Shown in pieces: positions 35,185 through 43,924 of a stretch of 43,941 nt of DNA (positions are counted from its first letter, which is position 1; the number at the start of each line of letters is the position of its first letter). Both the position numbers and the translations under genes were made by a program. The stretch comes from Anaerolineae bacterium (GTDB taxonomy: Bacteria > Chloroflexota > Anaerolineae > Aggregatilineales > Phototrophicaceae), in the NCBI GenBank assembly GCA_016789005.1, contig JAEURA010000098.1:1-43941 (forward strand), written 5' to 3'. Under the pieces are notes generated by a model. The model did no database searches. It saw nothing but the letters and a program-made list of their open reading frames with translations, and had not been told where the DNA came from.

Positions 35185-36003
35185 ATGGACGGCAGTATTC
35201 TGAGGGTGCAGTCCGATGGTCTCGAACTGGTCGCGGAGAGCATCGGAAGCGGTCCGCCGATCATCGCGGCGCACGGCTTGTCGGGCAACCGCACGATCAC
35301 CCAGCGCCAGATTTTCTCGCTCGCCGAACGCTACCAGATCATCGTCTACGACCAGCGCGGTCACCACGACTCCACACCGATCACCAACCCCAGCCTGTAC
35401 AACCCTGACCGCATGGCGGAAGACATGCGCGCCGTGATGGACGCCTACGGCATCGAAAAGGCGATTGTTCAGGGCGAATCGATGGGCGCGGCGACGACCC
35501 TGCTCTTCACGCTCAAATACCCGCACCGGGTCAGCGCCCTGCTGCTGACCGGTCCAGCATTCAGCGATGTCCCGAACCCGGAAATCCCCTCGCTGCACAT
35601 GATGGCGATGGAGATTCAACAGTACGGTCTGGAGGAATATCTGCGGCTTTCGGCGCAGCGCATGCGCGACAACTGGGGCGCTTCGGAAGAAGTCATCGAG
35701 GCGGTGCGCGAAATGCAAAGCTCACACCAGGAGCAAAGCCTGATCACGGCGCTGGATACCGTCAAGGACTGGGTGATCTTCGACGATCTGGCGGAAATCG
35801 CGCAGCTCACCATGCCGATCTGCATCATCGCCTGGCCCGCCGACCCACTGCACCCCATCGAACTGGCGCACCGCATGACGGCGTATCTACCCCAGGCGAA
35901 GCTGGAGACGGTCCCTTCGGTGGCGAGCGTCTTCCTCAACGGCGGCGCGCTGCTGGGTGAGATTTACGCGCGATTCCTGGGAGAACTGGCGTCCTATCGG
36001 TGA
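35185..36003 (+). CDS. Alpha/beta hydrolase fold protein lacking the usual catalytic His
   Basis: A 272-residue cytoplasmic protein of the alpha/beta hydrolase fold. The oxyanion region is PPIIAAHGLSGNRTITQRQI, the strand-4 region VYDQRGHHDSTPITNP, and the nucleophile elbow is VQGESMGAATTLLF with Ser99. The acid is probably Asp220 in IIAWPADPLHPIELAHRM. After that the usual catalytic His (about 25 residues later) is missing: LETVPSVASVFLNGGALLG has none and the protein ends soon after. His223 or His229 could substitute, or the protein may be inactive or a binding protein. It follows the DeoR gene on the same strand, 82 bases away. The substrate is unknown. Confidence 0.85.
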   Translation: MDGSILRVQSDGLELVAESIGSGPPIIAAHGLSGNRTITQRQIFSLAERYQIIVYDQRGHHDSTPITNPSLYNPDRMAEDMRAVMDAYGIEKAIVQGESMGAATTLLFTLKYPHRVSALLLTGPAFSDVPNPEIPSLHMMAMEIQQYGLEEYLRLSAQRMRDNWGASEEVIEAVREMQSSHQEQSLITALDTVKDWVIFDDLAEIAQLTMPICIIAWPADPLHPIELAHRMTAYLPQAKLETVPSVASVFLNGGALLGEIYARFLGELASYR

Positions 36004-36066
36004 TTCCTGCCGGGCTGTCCTGCTGGCGGCGTGCGCCGCAGCCCAGGTTTGTGACGCAGGCGGACT

Positions 36067-36630
36067 TCATCGCCCGCTGACGACGAACGCCAGCCAGCGC
36101 AGCGGATCGCTCGGAGTCGCCGGGGGCGGCGCCGGAATGTGCCCGGAACCCATAGGATCGCTGTGGCGGCGCGCCAGCTCCAGGCGCAGACTTTCTTCGC
36201 CGCGCGCCATCGCCCACCGGTGATTCACTGAAAAGAGCGGCTTGAGCAGGAAAGACAGCCGTTTGAGCAGCGGCTTCTCCGCTTCAATCTGCCAGTCATA
36301 GCGAATATTGACCCAGGGACCATCGCCGGCGAACGTCCAGATGCCGCGACCAACGAAATCTCCCTCCGCTTCCAGGGTGAACCCGTAGGGTGCGTTGGAT
36401 TCGGTGACCCGAAACTGCCAGCGCAGCGTATAGGGCAGCCAACCCTTTGTGTACAGCGAGACACGCTTGCCGACACCCGTAGAGTCACCTCCTTCCAGCT
36501 CGCGGACTTCCAGGTACACCGAGGGCCACCAGCGCGGCAGGTCTTCGGCGTCGCTGATGATGTCCACAATTTCCTTCAGATCAGCCTGTATGCGCCAGTG
36601 CGTGATGAAGTGGTAGGTATTTGTTGCCAT
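36067..36630 (-). CDS. SRPBCC/START-like (polyketide cyclase-type) protein
   Basis: A 187-residue small protein with the helix-grip fold that binds hydrophobic ligands. The first helix region is TYHFITHWRIQADLKEIVDI, then ISDAEDLPRWWPSVYLEVRE, the beta-strands RVSLYTKGWLPYTLRWQFRV and GIWTFAGDGPWVNIRYDWQI, and the closing helix SVNHRWAMARGEESLRLELA. The ligand and the role are unknown. It ends with a Pro-rich tail (IPAPPPATPSDPLRW). It faces the alpha/beta hydrolase gene (convergent) with 63 bases between. Confidence 0.85.
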   Translation of the reverse strand: MATNTYHFITHWRIQADLKEIVDIISDAEDLPRWWPSVYLEVRELEGGDSTGVGKRVSLYTKGWLPYTLRWQFRVTESNAPYGFTLEAEGDFVGRGIWTFAGDGPWVNIRYDWQIEAEKPLLKRLSFLLKPLFSVNHRWAMARGEESLRLELARRHSDPMGSGHIPAPPPATPSDPLRWLAFVVSGR

Positions 36631-36739
36631 GATGATGTCCCTCCTCCGTTCCAGCCGCCGACGACGAGTCGCTGCACTGTGTTCAGACGCAGAAGCCGGT
36701 CAAATGCTGACCCTGTCTAGAGTACGGTCATTCACCAGT

Positions 36740-36776
36740 CCGCCGCAACGCATTTGATGCGGTATTGTTGCGGCGG
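36740..36776 (-). terminator. Hairpin downstream of the TPR membrane protein gene
   Basis: CCGCCGCAAC (36740-36749) and GTTGCGGCGG (36767-36776) form a 10-bp stem. A second small hairpin (CGCAT/ATGCG) lies within the loop region. It is 9 bases beyond the stop of the gene at 36785 on the minus strand. No T-run follows, so it may be a Rho-assisted end or an mRNA-stabilising structure. Confidence 0.55.
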
Positions 36777-36784
36777 ATTTCGGC

Positions 36785-37906
36785 TTACGAACCCGGCACG
36801 CCGATCGGGGCGACCGGCGGGGATGCGCCGGGGGTCAGGAACCAGTTCGGGTCTGCGGTGGGCGCCGAGAGCGCCGCGCAGGCGGCTTCGGCAGCAGCGT
36901 ATTTGCCGTTGGCGGAACCGGAGGCGAACACCCCCATCGCCCGCTGGTATTCGGACATCGCCGCACAGGGGTTGCCCTGCCCGACGTAGGCGTCGCCGCG
37001 CCGGACGTAGGCATCGTAGAGGAGCTGCTGGGCTTCGGTGTAGTAGCGCCCGCCTGCGCCCAGACCAAGCAATTCGTTGAGCGCATTGATGGCGGTCTGA
37101 CTGCCGGTACTCACCCCTGCCCGCGCCGTCAGATACAGCTCGCCGGCGTAGCGCTCGAAGCTCAGCCCTTCCGCCAGCGTGCCGAACTCCTCCGCGCGAG
37201 CGACGATCAGGTTGGCAGCGGCGGGCTGCCCGGAATTGTAGAGTTCGCGGGCGAAGTTGTTGAGCGCCTGCGACATCAGCGTGCGCACCTGCCCGGACTG
37301 ATAATTGGGATCGACGGCGAGGACTACGTCCAGCAGTTCGATGGCATCCTCCCACTGCGAAGAGGTGATCGCCGCCTGCGCCTGCCCCATGATCGCCGCA
37401 AGATCGTAACTGCCGCCCGCCGGGGTCGGCAGGACGGTCTGTTCACCGGATTCGAGGGTGGCAGTAGGGAGCGCAGTCGGCGATGGCGTGAAGGTCGCCG
37501 TCGGCAGGCTGCTGAAGTACAGCGCGGTCCCCGTCGCCATGATATCTGGAAGACTGGCGACGGCGGGCGTCTGAGTCGCCAGCCAGCGGATGCGAGCGTC
37601 GAGCACGATCAGGTTGCCGCTGGCAACATCGCCCGGAATCTCGTCCAACTGTGCCCGAACAGCGCTCTCGCGCGTGGCGGCGATCACCCTGCTGCCGTCG
37701 CGCTGCCCGTTCGTCCAGCCGGCAAGTCCGGCGAGGGCGACGATGGCGAGGGCGAATAGCAGCAGGATGCCGCCGACGACGATCTGAACAAAACAACCGC
37801 GTCCGCGTCCGTCCGCCTCCGGGTCGATGGTCGGCGTGAGCGGCGCTTCACCGGCGAAGGGGTTCACCGGGCGGATCGGCTGGGTATCGCTGAGGTTATC
37901 GGTCAC
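36785..37906 (-). CDS. Single-pass membrane protein with extracellular TPRs
   Basis: A 373-residue protein. The cytoplasmic N-terminus (about 37 residues, rich in Pro) is followed by one membrane helix, FVQIVVGGILLLFALAIVAL. After a helical part comes a Ser/Thr/Pro linker, FTPSPTALPTATLESGEQTV, typical of Chloroflexota. The C-terminal 220 residues are TPR-like: QAQAAITSSQWEDAIELLDV, VLAVDPNYQSGQVRTLMSQA, YYTEAQQLLYDAYVRRGDAY and PCAAMSEYQRAMGVFASGSA. It probably scaffolds proteins outside the membrane. No enzymatic motif is seen. The bases between 37907 and 38148 contain the next repeat and little else. Confidence 0.8.
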   Translation of the reverse strand: MTDNLSDTQPIRPVNPFAGEAPLTPTIDPEADGRGRGCFVQIVVGGILLLFALAIVALAGLAGWTNGQRDGSRVIAATRESAVRAQLDEIPGDVASGNLIVLDARIRWLATQTPAVASLPDIMATGTALYFSSLPTATFTPSPTALPTATLESGEQTVLPTPAGGSYDLAAIMGQAQAAITSSQWEDAIELLDVVLAVDPNYQSGQVRTLMSQALNNFARELYNSGQPAAANLIVARAEEFGTLAEGLSFERYAGELYLTARAGVSTGSQTAINALNELLGLGAGGRYYTEAQQLLYDAYVRRGDAYVGQGNPCAAMSEYQRAMGVFASGSANGKYAAAEAACAALSAPTADPNWFLTPGASPPVAPIGVPGS

Positions 37907-38026
37907 TGTCTGCGTTCCGTCGTGCCAAAAACACCGCTGGATTATACGGATCGGGCGGAAGCGTGTACAGCGACGGATACCCTACGCTGTGCGCTGCTCA
38001 GGGTAGGTCATGCAATTTTCGATGGT

Positions 38027-38135
38027 CGAGCCGCCGGCTCGCCCCTACCGCCAACGCCTCGTAGGGACGACCCGGCGGGTCGTCCACCTCCAGCGCCTCG
38101 TAGGGACAACCCGGCGGCTCGCCCCCTTGCGGATT
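38027..38135. repeat. Dispersed repeat, GCCGCCGGCTCGCCCCTAC family, two to three units
   Basis: It starts with the 22 bases identical to 26418-26439. CTCGTAGGGACGACCCGGCG then occurs, and again in altered form (CTCGTAGGGACAACCCGGCG) about 45 bases later. It is followed by GGCTCGCCCCCTTGCGGAT. The unit is short and inverted-repeat-rich. It lies between two minus-strand genes. The last bases of the window (TCGTAGGGG at 43933) may begin another copy. Confidence 0.75.
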
Positions 38136-38148
38136 TCCTTCGAGACCT

Positions 38149-39279
38149 TCAGGACTCGGCGCGATACGTATAGGTGATCTCCACCGTCTCACCCGCCGGG
38201 AGCGTCAGATGCCACCGCAGTTGATTGCCCGGTTCGAAGCCGGCTTCGCTGGAAAACTCGAAGCCGCCGGCGGTCATGGCGTAGAAATCGACGACCTCGA
38301 CTTCCAGATCCTCCTGACTGAAACTGGTCAGCGTCAGCGTGATCTCGTGCAGGGTGTCCTGTTCGAACAGCCACTCGCTGTGATAGGTGGTGGTCTCGAC
38401 GCGGTTGACGCGCACATCCTGCACCCCGCCGACGGTCACACTGCCTTCGCTGCCCACCGGGGTGAATTCGATGAAGTCGCTGCCAACGAACAGTCCATCC
38501 TGATAGGACCGGACGATCCCTTCCGCCAGGGGCACGGCAGAGGCGTTTTCCACCTTGTAGATGACGGTGATCTGGCGCTCGTCGCGGGCGTTCCACAGCA
38601 GCAGACGACGCGCCGGCAGGTTTCCCCCGAACAGCTGCGTGTACAGGGTTTCTCCCGGCTGCGCCGTGACGCCGCCGGTCAGTGGATAGATGTACTGGAT
38701 GGTCACCGCCCCCTGTGCCAGCGCGGCGGTCCCGGTCTCCTGGTAGCCGGCGATGTACTGATTCATGGTGACGGTCGAGAGCGAGTCGATCTGCTGGCTG
38801 GTGCTGACATTCCCCGCCGCCAGGGTCACGGTGACGTCCTCCAGCGCCAGGGAGTCGTTGCGCACCTCGGCGAAAAAGTTGAAGGTGACGTTCGCCGGGT
38901 CGGCTTCGCCGAACGCCATGTCGTAGACGGGCTTCCAGCGGATTCCGGCGGTCAGGTATTCCAGGGTGATGTCGCGCAGTTCGGCGTCAACGGCTTCCAG
39001 CAGCAGCAGAATCTCGCCGCCCGAACGGTTGATGCGGTACTGCCCCAGGCGCTCCCCACCATCCTGCACCAGCAGCGTATCCTGGAAGATCTGCGGCGGC
39101 AGCAGGATGCGGGTTTCGGCGCCGCCGGGGATGCGCAGGGTATCGCGCACGTAAGCGACATCGTTCAGGAAGACGACCAGTTCATCGGGCTGGCTGACGT
39201 AGTTGACCTGATCGGCGAAAGCAGGCAGGACGCCAAAGAGCAGCAAGAGCGCCAGGGTCACAAGAACAGGGGTTTTCAT
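38149..39279 (-). CDS. Secreted DUF4139-like beta-rich protein
   Basis: A 376-residue exported protein. The signal peptide is MKTPVLVTLALLLLFGVLPA with cleavage after AFA. I start it at the ATG at 39279 because this gives a proper signal peptide; an earlier in-frame ATG would add a charged leader. The mature part has DVAYVRDTLRIPGGAETRIL and EYLTAGIRWKPVYDMAFGEA, the latter typical of DUF4139. It continues through LALEDVTVTLAAGNVSTSQQ, ERQITVIYKVENASAVPLAE and ends LRWHLTLPAGETVEITYTYR. DUF4139 proteins are surface or envelope proteins of unclear function. The family assignment rests on motif resemblance. No partner is adjacent. Confidence 0.78.
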   Translation of the reverse strand: MKTPVLVTLALLLLFGVLPAFADQVNYVSQPDELVVFLNDVAYVRDTLRIPGGAETRILLPPQIFQDTLLVQDGGERLGQYRINRSGGEILLLLEAVDAELRDITLEYLTAGIRWKPVYDMAFGEADPANVTFNFFAEVRNDSLALEDVTVTLAAGNVSTSQQIDSLSTVTMNQYIAGYQETGTAALAQGAVTIQYIYPLTGGVTAQPGETLYTQLFGGNLPARRLLLWNARDERQITVIYKVENASAVPLAEGIVRSYQDGLFVGSDFIEFTPVGSEGSVTVGGVQDVRVNRVETTTYHSEWLFEQDTLHEITLTLTSFSQEDLEVEVVDFYAMTAGGFEFSSEAGFEPGNQLRWHLTLPAGETVEITYTYRAES

Positions 39280-39494
39280 GCGTTCCTCCAGTCGTGGCTG
39301 ACGACCGACACATGTCTTCATGTGCATTCATTGTAAAGCCTTTTTCTGGAAGCCGTCAGCCCAGGCGCACGGCGGCGGCAGGTTGCGCCGGGAGCGCCCA
39401 GGAGTCACACTGTCCGCCATCAGAATGCTGTCGGCGTAACGGCGAAGGCTCGCTGCCGCGCCCGACAAATGACCACCACGAAGGAAATCAGAAG

Positions 39495-40985
39495 ATGATC
39501 GAGACCAGCCTTGTCGTCCGAACGGCGAGTCCAATCGGGACGATTTCGCCGCGCCTCTACGGGCACTTTGCCGAACACCTGGGGCGCTGCTGCTATGACG
39601 GTCTGTGGGTGGGGACGGGCGACATCGACCTGCCGCGCTACGGGGGCTTTCGCAAGGATGTGGTCGATGCCCTGAAAGCCATGCCCGTGCCGCTGCTGCG
39701 CTGGCCCGGCGGCTGCTATGCCGATCACTACCACTGGCGCGACGGCATCGGCGCGCCGCACGAGCGAGCGCGACGGCTCGGCATGTCGTGCGGCTTGCAG
39801 GTCGAAGACGACAACAGCCTGGGCACGCACGAGTTCATCGCCCTGTGCCGCCTGCTCGGCGCAGAGCCATACCTGGCGGGCAACGTCGGCAGCGGATCGC
39901 CGCAGGAATTGTGCGATTGGCTCGAATACTGCAACACCGCCGTGCATACATCTTTGCAGCGTGAGCGCGCCGCCAATGGATCGCCGGAGCCGTTCGGCGT
40001 CCGGCTGTGGGGCGTGGGCAACGAGAACTGGGGCTGCGGCGGCAGCTACGACGCCGAAACCTACGCCCGCGAGTACCGCCGCTATGCCACCATGCTGCGC
40101 CACGTCGATCCGAAAGCGGAGATGGTCGCCTGCGGTCATGACGACGCCTGGAATGAGCAGTTCATGGACACCAACCGGCGTCACATGCCGCTGATGGATC
40201 ATTTCTCGATCCATCGCTACTGGATCAACGGCGGCAAGGAGCTTGACTTCGACGACGAGCACTACTACGGGCTGCTGGCGGAAGCCGATGCCACAGAGGA
40301 CTTCGTGCGCCGCACCGCCGACATGATTCGCGCTGCGCTGGGAAACGCCACGCACAAGGTCGGCATCGCGCTGGACGAGTGGGGTGTGTGGCACCCGGAA
40401 GCGCGCTCGTGGGGACCGGATGGCGCAGAACTGCACCGCGAACCGATCACCTACGAGCAGGCGGGCACACTCCGCGACGCGCTGGCGGCGGGGGTGGCGT
40501 TCGAAGGATTCCACCGGCAGTGCGGCGTCCTGTCGATGGCGAACCTGGCGCAGATCGTCAACGTGCTGCACGCCCCGGTGATGACCGAGGGCGCGGCGAT
40601 GTGGGTGACGCCGACTTACTATGCCTTCCAACTGCATGTGCCGCACATCGGTGCGCAAGCGCTCCCCGTCGAGGTGCTGCACGGCGCGTCTGTGCCGGGC
40701 AGCGCCAACGCGGTGAGCGGCACAGCGTCCGTCCAGGCGGGAGAAACGGCGGTCACGCTGATCAACCGGCATCTCAGCCAGCCGGCGGCGGTGGCGCTTC
40801 AGGTCGCCGGTTCGAGGCAGGTCATCGAGGCGAAAATTCTCACCGCCACCTCGCCGCGCGACTGCAACAGCGCCCAGGAGCCGGACCGCGTCACGCTGGC
40901 GGCGCTGAGCGTCGGCGAAGATGGACAGGGACGCTGGCGGGTCGAACTGCCTCCGCACGCGATGGCGACGATCCGCCTGATGTAA
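39495..40985 (+). CDS. GH51 alpha-L-arabinofuranosidase
   Basis: A 496-residue intracellular enzyme that removes arabinofuranose from arabinan, arabinoxylan or pectin side chains. The start is RLYGHFAEHLGRCCYDGLWV at about 20-39. Then come PVPLLRWPGGCYADHYHWRD, the acid/base Glu177 in LWGVGNENWGCGGSYDAETY and the nucleophile Glu295 in VGIALDEWGVWHPEARSW. The (beta/alpha)8 barrel is followed by a C-terminal beta-sandwich. Length and order fit complete GH51 enzymes. The ATG at 39495 has AAGGA upstream. No signal peptide is present, so it acts on imported oligosaccharides. It faces the uronate genes uxaE-uxaC, consistent with pectin use. Confidence 0.95.
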   Translation: MIETSLVVRTASPIGTISPRLYGHFAEHLGRCCYDGLWVGTGDIDLPRYGGFRKDVVDALKAMPVPLLRWPGGCYADHYHWRDGIGAPHERARRLGMSCGLQVEDDNSLGTHEFIALCRLLGAEPYLAGNVGSGSPQELCDWLEYCNTAVHTSLQRERAANGSPEPFGVRLWGVGNENWGCGGSYDAETYAREYRRYATMLRHVDPKAEMVACGHDDAWNEQFMDTNRRHMPLMDHFSIHRYWINGGKELDFDDEHYYGLLAEADATEDFVRRTADMIRAALGNATHKVGIALDEWGVWHPEARSWGPDGAELHREPITYEQAGTLRDALAAGVAFEGFHRQCGVLSMANLAQIVNVLHAPVMTEGAAMWVTPTYYAFQLHVPHIGAQALPVEVLHGASVPGSANAVSGTASVQAGETAVTLINRHLSQPAAVALQVAGSRQVIEAKILTATSPRDCNSAQEPDRVTLAALSVGEDGQGRWRVELPPHAMATIRLM

Positions 40986-40997
40986 AGACTACGGGGC

Positions 40998-41027
40998 GGC
41001 GCTCCGCCAGGCGATAGGCGGAGCGCC
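40998..41027. terminator. Bidirectional hairpin between GH51 and uxaE
   Basis: GGCGCTCCGCC (40998-41008) and GGCGGAGCGCC (41017-41027) form a perfect 11-bp stem with an 8-base loop. It lies between the stops of convergent genes (40985 and 41046). No T-run is seen on either side, but the position and stem favour a shared transcript end. Confidence 0.7.
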
Positions 41028-41045
41028 GGGGGTCAGGTGTACGAT

Positions 41046-42491
41046 TTATGACCGGGTTTTGAACGCCTCTAGATGCCGGTCGAAGTGCCGCCGCACCGTT
41101 TCGGTGTACTCTGCCGCGTGGGCAGAGAGCATCTGCCGCAGGTCCGCACCGAAATGATCCAGCACCGAGCCGAAGGTCACATGAAGCACCTGCCGGGCGT
41201 CAAATTCGTCGAGCAGCGCCGGCAGGTCGCTGGTGCCAAGCACGTCGATGGCGGGCACGCGCTCCAGCAGCGCCGAGACGTGATAGGTGCGGCGGTCGGT
41301 CTCGTAGCGTTCGCGGGCAAAGTCGAGGACGCGGCGGAACAGCGCCGGATCGACGTTCGCCATCAGGCGCAGCGCCTCAAGATAGCTCGTCCCGGCGGTC
41401 TTGAGGTGCACCCGTCCGCCGGTGTGGCGCATGGCGATGGGATAGACCCCGAATTTGTCCGACCCGGTATGCAGGCTGAGCTTGTAGCTGCTCCCGAAAT
41501 GGCGCACGATGGCGGCGTGTCCGCCGATGTTGGCGTCGAGTTCGCCCAGATCGCCGATGTAATCGACGCCTTTCTCGAACCGCCCGACGAAGCGCGGCGC
41601 AAGGCTGACGAACGGCACGCGCAGGCGGGTCAATTCCGAGGCGATAAACAGATGCTCGTGCAGCGAGGTCGTGGTGCCGGTCTCATCGACCGAGATCTCC
41701 ATCTCGAAGGGACGCCCCGCCATGCTAACCTGAAGCTGCCCCGCCATGCGGACGGTATGGGCGACGGCTGAACCATATTTGACCAGCGCCTTGAGGAGCG
41801 CCTGTTCATCGAAAGTCAGCGTCAGGCTGTCGAGCGCAAAGGTCCGCAGATAGGACGCACGGGCGTCCTCCAGCGAACTGCCGAGCGTCGCCCAGTCGAG
41901 CGCCCCGGCTTTGGCGCGCAGGGTCGCCAGGTCGTCCTGTTCGGCGGCGTCATCGACGTGATCGCCAGGGTCGATGGTGAAGAAGGTGTAGCCGGCATCG
42001 GCGAAGGCGGGGATGTCAGCGGGCTGCTTGAGGTGATCGGCATCCGCCCCCCAGGGGTCGCGCCAGCCGCAGGCGAAGACGCTCCACATGGCGTCGTCGA
42101 GCACCAACTGGGGGGTGCGCCCGGTGCGCGTGTTCTCGCGGACCGACTGCTGCGCGAAGATCGGCGCGACGCCCGTGCCGCGCACCGCCGCGATGTGCCC
42201 AGGCGTGGCGACTCCCAGGCGGTCGCCAAATCCGGCGGAGGTGCGCAGTCCCAGCGGGACGGGGTTGAGCCAGGGCAGGCGGCTGCGCAGCGCCCTGGCA
42301 TTCTCCGCCGTCAGCGGGTACACACCCGCATCACTCGCTTCCGCCAGCGCGGCGCTGAATCCGGTCGTGCTGCCTTTCACCGAAAGCGCGCGTCCCCCGT
42401 CTGCCTCGCGCCCGACCAGCGCATAGCTCGCGCCTTCCAACGCGACGCCTGAACCTGAAATGTCCTGCCATTCCGCAAAATCGGTCATCAT
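41046..42491 (-). CDS. uxaE: Tagaturonate/fructuronate epimerase (UxaE family)
   Basis: A protein of 481 residues (480 if the second ATG is used). The UxaE family interconverts D-tagaturonate and D-fructuronate and lets galacturonate carbon enter the glucuronate branch. Recognisable segments are FGDRLGVATPGHIAAVRGTG, PIFAQQSVRENTRTGRTPQL, FACGWRDPWGADADHLKQPA, FEMEISVDETGTTTSLHEHL, DLGELDANIGGHAAIVRHFG and YKLSLHTGSDKFGVYPIAMR; His, Asp and Glu residues in these likely bind a metal. The start overlaps the uxaC stop (ATGATGA arrangement at 42488-42491), so translation is coupled. Pairing with uxaC is typical of this family in organisms without UxaB/UxuB-type pathway symmetry. Confidence 0.9.
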   Translation of the reverse strand: MMTDFAEWQDISGSGVALEGASYALVGREADGGRALSVKGSTTGFSAALAEASDAGVYPLTAENARALRSRLPWLNPVPLGLRTSAGFGDRLGVATPGHIAAVRGTGVAPIFAQQSVRENTRTGRTPQLVLDDAMWSVFACGWRDPWGADADHLKQPADIPAFADAGYTFFTIDPGDHVDDAAEQDDLATLRAKAGALDWATLGSSLEDARASYLRTFALDSLTLTFDEQALLKALVKYGSAVAHTVRMAGQLQVSMAGRPFEMEISVDETGTTTSLHEHLFIASELTRLRVPFVSLAPRFVGRFEKGVDYIGDLGELDANIGGHAAIVRHFGSSYKLSLHTGSDKFGVYPIAMRHTGGRVHLKTAGTSYLEALRLMANVDPALFRRVLDFARERYETDRRTYHVSALLERVPAIDVLGTSDLPALLDEFDARQVLHVTFGSVLDHFGADLRQMLSAHAAEYTETVRRHFDRHLEAFKTRS

Positions 42492-43924
42492 GCCTCGCCC
42501 AGTTTGTAGGTCCGCTTCGCCAGCCGATACGCCAGATCGACGATCATCTCGGCGGCGTCTTCCTCGTCGATGATACCGCGCAGCACCTGCCCGGCAAGCC
42601 AGTCGGCGCTGACCCGCCGCCACACGTCGTGGCGCGCCGGGATCGACGGATAAGCGCGGGTGTCGTCGTTGAATCCGGCGGTGTTGTAGATGCCCGCCGT
42701 CTCGACCACTGAGTCGAAGAAGCGGATCATGCCGTTGACACTGTCGAAAAACCACCAGGGAGGACCCAGCCGAAGCGCCGGATAATGCCCCGCCAGGGGC
42801 GCGAGTTCGCGGCTGTAGTTCGTCTCGTCCAGGTTGAACAGCACCAGAGTCAGGCGAGGATCGCTCCCGAAGGCGTCGAGCAGCGGCTTGAGGTTTCGGG
42901 TGAATTCCGCAGCCAGGGGGATGTCCGCGCCCATGTCGCGCCCGTGACGCGCGAAGATCGTCGGGTTGTGATTGCGCGCGCTGCCGACATGGAGCTGCAT
43001 GACCAAGCCATCATCGACGCTCATCCGCGCCATCTCGATCAGCATGTGCCCGGTGAAGCGCGCCGCGTCGGCTTCAGAAGCGCTGCCGGCGATGGCGCGC
43101 GCGAAGATCGCGTCGGCATCGCCGTCGCTCAGCCATCCGGTGTAAGCGGAGACGGCGGCATGGTCGGTGGCGGTCGCCCCCATCGACCTGAAGAACCCAC
43201 GCCGCACTTCCAGCGCGGTGATGAAAGTCCGGTAGTCGTGAATGGCGATGCCCGACGCGATGCTCAGCCGGTCGATGTGCGCGCGCCAGCCTTCGGTGTC
43301 CAGATTGACGACGGCGTCCGGGCGAAAGGTCGGGATGACCCGCCCGCGCCACCCCGACTCGCGAATGGCGCGGTGCTCTTCCAGCGAGTCGGCTGCGCCG
43401 TCGGTGGTCGCCAGCACCTCGATGTTGAAGCGTTCGAAGAGGCGGCGCGGCTGGAATTCAGGCGTCGCCAGGCGTTCGCCGAGGTGATCGTAGATCGCCT
43501 GGGCGTTGGCGCTGTTCAGCTTTTCGGTGACGCCAAAGACGTCGCGCAGTTCGTCACGCAGCCAGACGCCCGTCGGTGTGCCGCGAAAGAGATGCCAGTG
43601 ATCGCAGACCGTCTGCCAGATGCCGCGATGGTCGGTTTCGATGTCACCGCCATCCTTGCGGGGGATGCCCAGCGCTTCCAACGAGATGCCCTGCGAATAG
43701 AGCATACGGAAGATGTAGTGATCGGGGATGATCAGCAGATCGACCGGCGTGCCCCAGTCGTAGGGTTCTTCTGCCAGGAGGCGCGGGTTGACGTGTCCAT
43801 GCGGGCAGACCAGGGGCAGCCCGCGCGCTCGTTCGTACAGTGACCGGGCAAGCCGCCGCTGCGCCGGGTCGGGAGAGAGTAAGCGATCCTGCATGGTTGT
43901 TTGATCCTGTATTTGATAATTCAT
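42488..43924 (-). CDS. uxaC: Glucuronate isomerase
   Basis: A 478-residue amidohydrolase-fold isomerase that converts D-glucuronate to fructuronate and D-galacturonate to tagaturonate. The N-terminal CPHGHVNPRLLAEEPYDWGT bears metal-binding His residues. Later motifs include LIIPDHYIFRMLYSQGISLE, FNIEVLATTDGAADSLEEHR, GRVIPTFRPDAVVNLDTEGW, LVMQLHVGSARNHNPTIFAR and LVLFNLDETNYSRELAPLAG. It ends with SADWLAGQVLRGIIDEEDAA. The ATG at 43924 has GAGAG upstream; a later ATG at 43894 is also possible. The gene is complete and its upstream region lies beyond the window. It is the first visible gene of the uxaC-uxaE operon. Confidence 0.95.
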   Translation of the reverse strand: MNYQIQDQTTMQDRLLSPDPAQRRLARSLYERARGLPLVCPHGHVNPRLLAEEPYDWGTPVDLLIIPDHYIFRMLYSQGISLEALGIPRKDGGDIETDHRGIWQTVCDHWHLFRGTPTGVWLRDELRDVFGVTEKLNSANAQAIYDHLGERLATPEFQPRRLFERFNIEVLATTDGAADSLEEHRAIRESGWRGRVIPTFRPDAVVNLDTEGWRAHIDRLSIASGIAIHDYRTFITALEVRRGFFRSMGATATDHAAVSAYTGWLSDGDADAIFARAIAGSASEADAARFTGHMLIEMARMSVDDGLVMQLHVGSARNHNPTIFARHGRDMGADIPLAAEFTRNLKPLLDAFGSDPRLTLVLFNLDETNYSRELAPLAGHYPALRLGPPWWFFDSVNGMIRFFDSVVETAGIYNTAGFNDDTRAYPSIPARHDVWRRVSADWLAGQVLRGIIDEEDAAEMIVDLAYRLAKRTYKLGEA

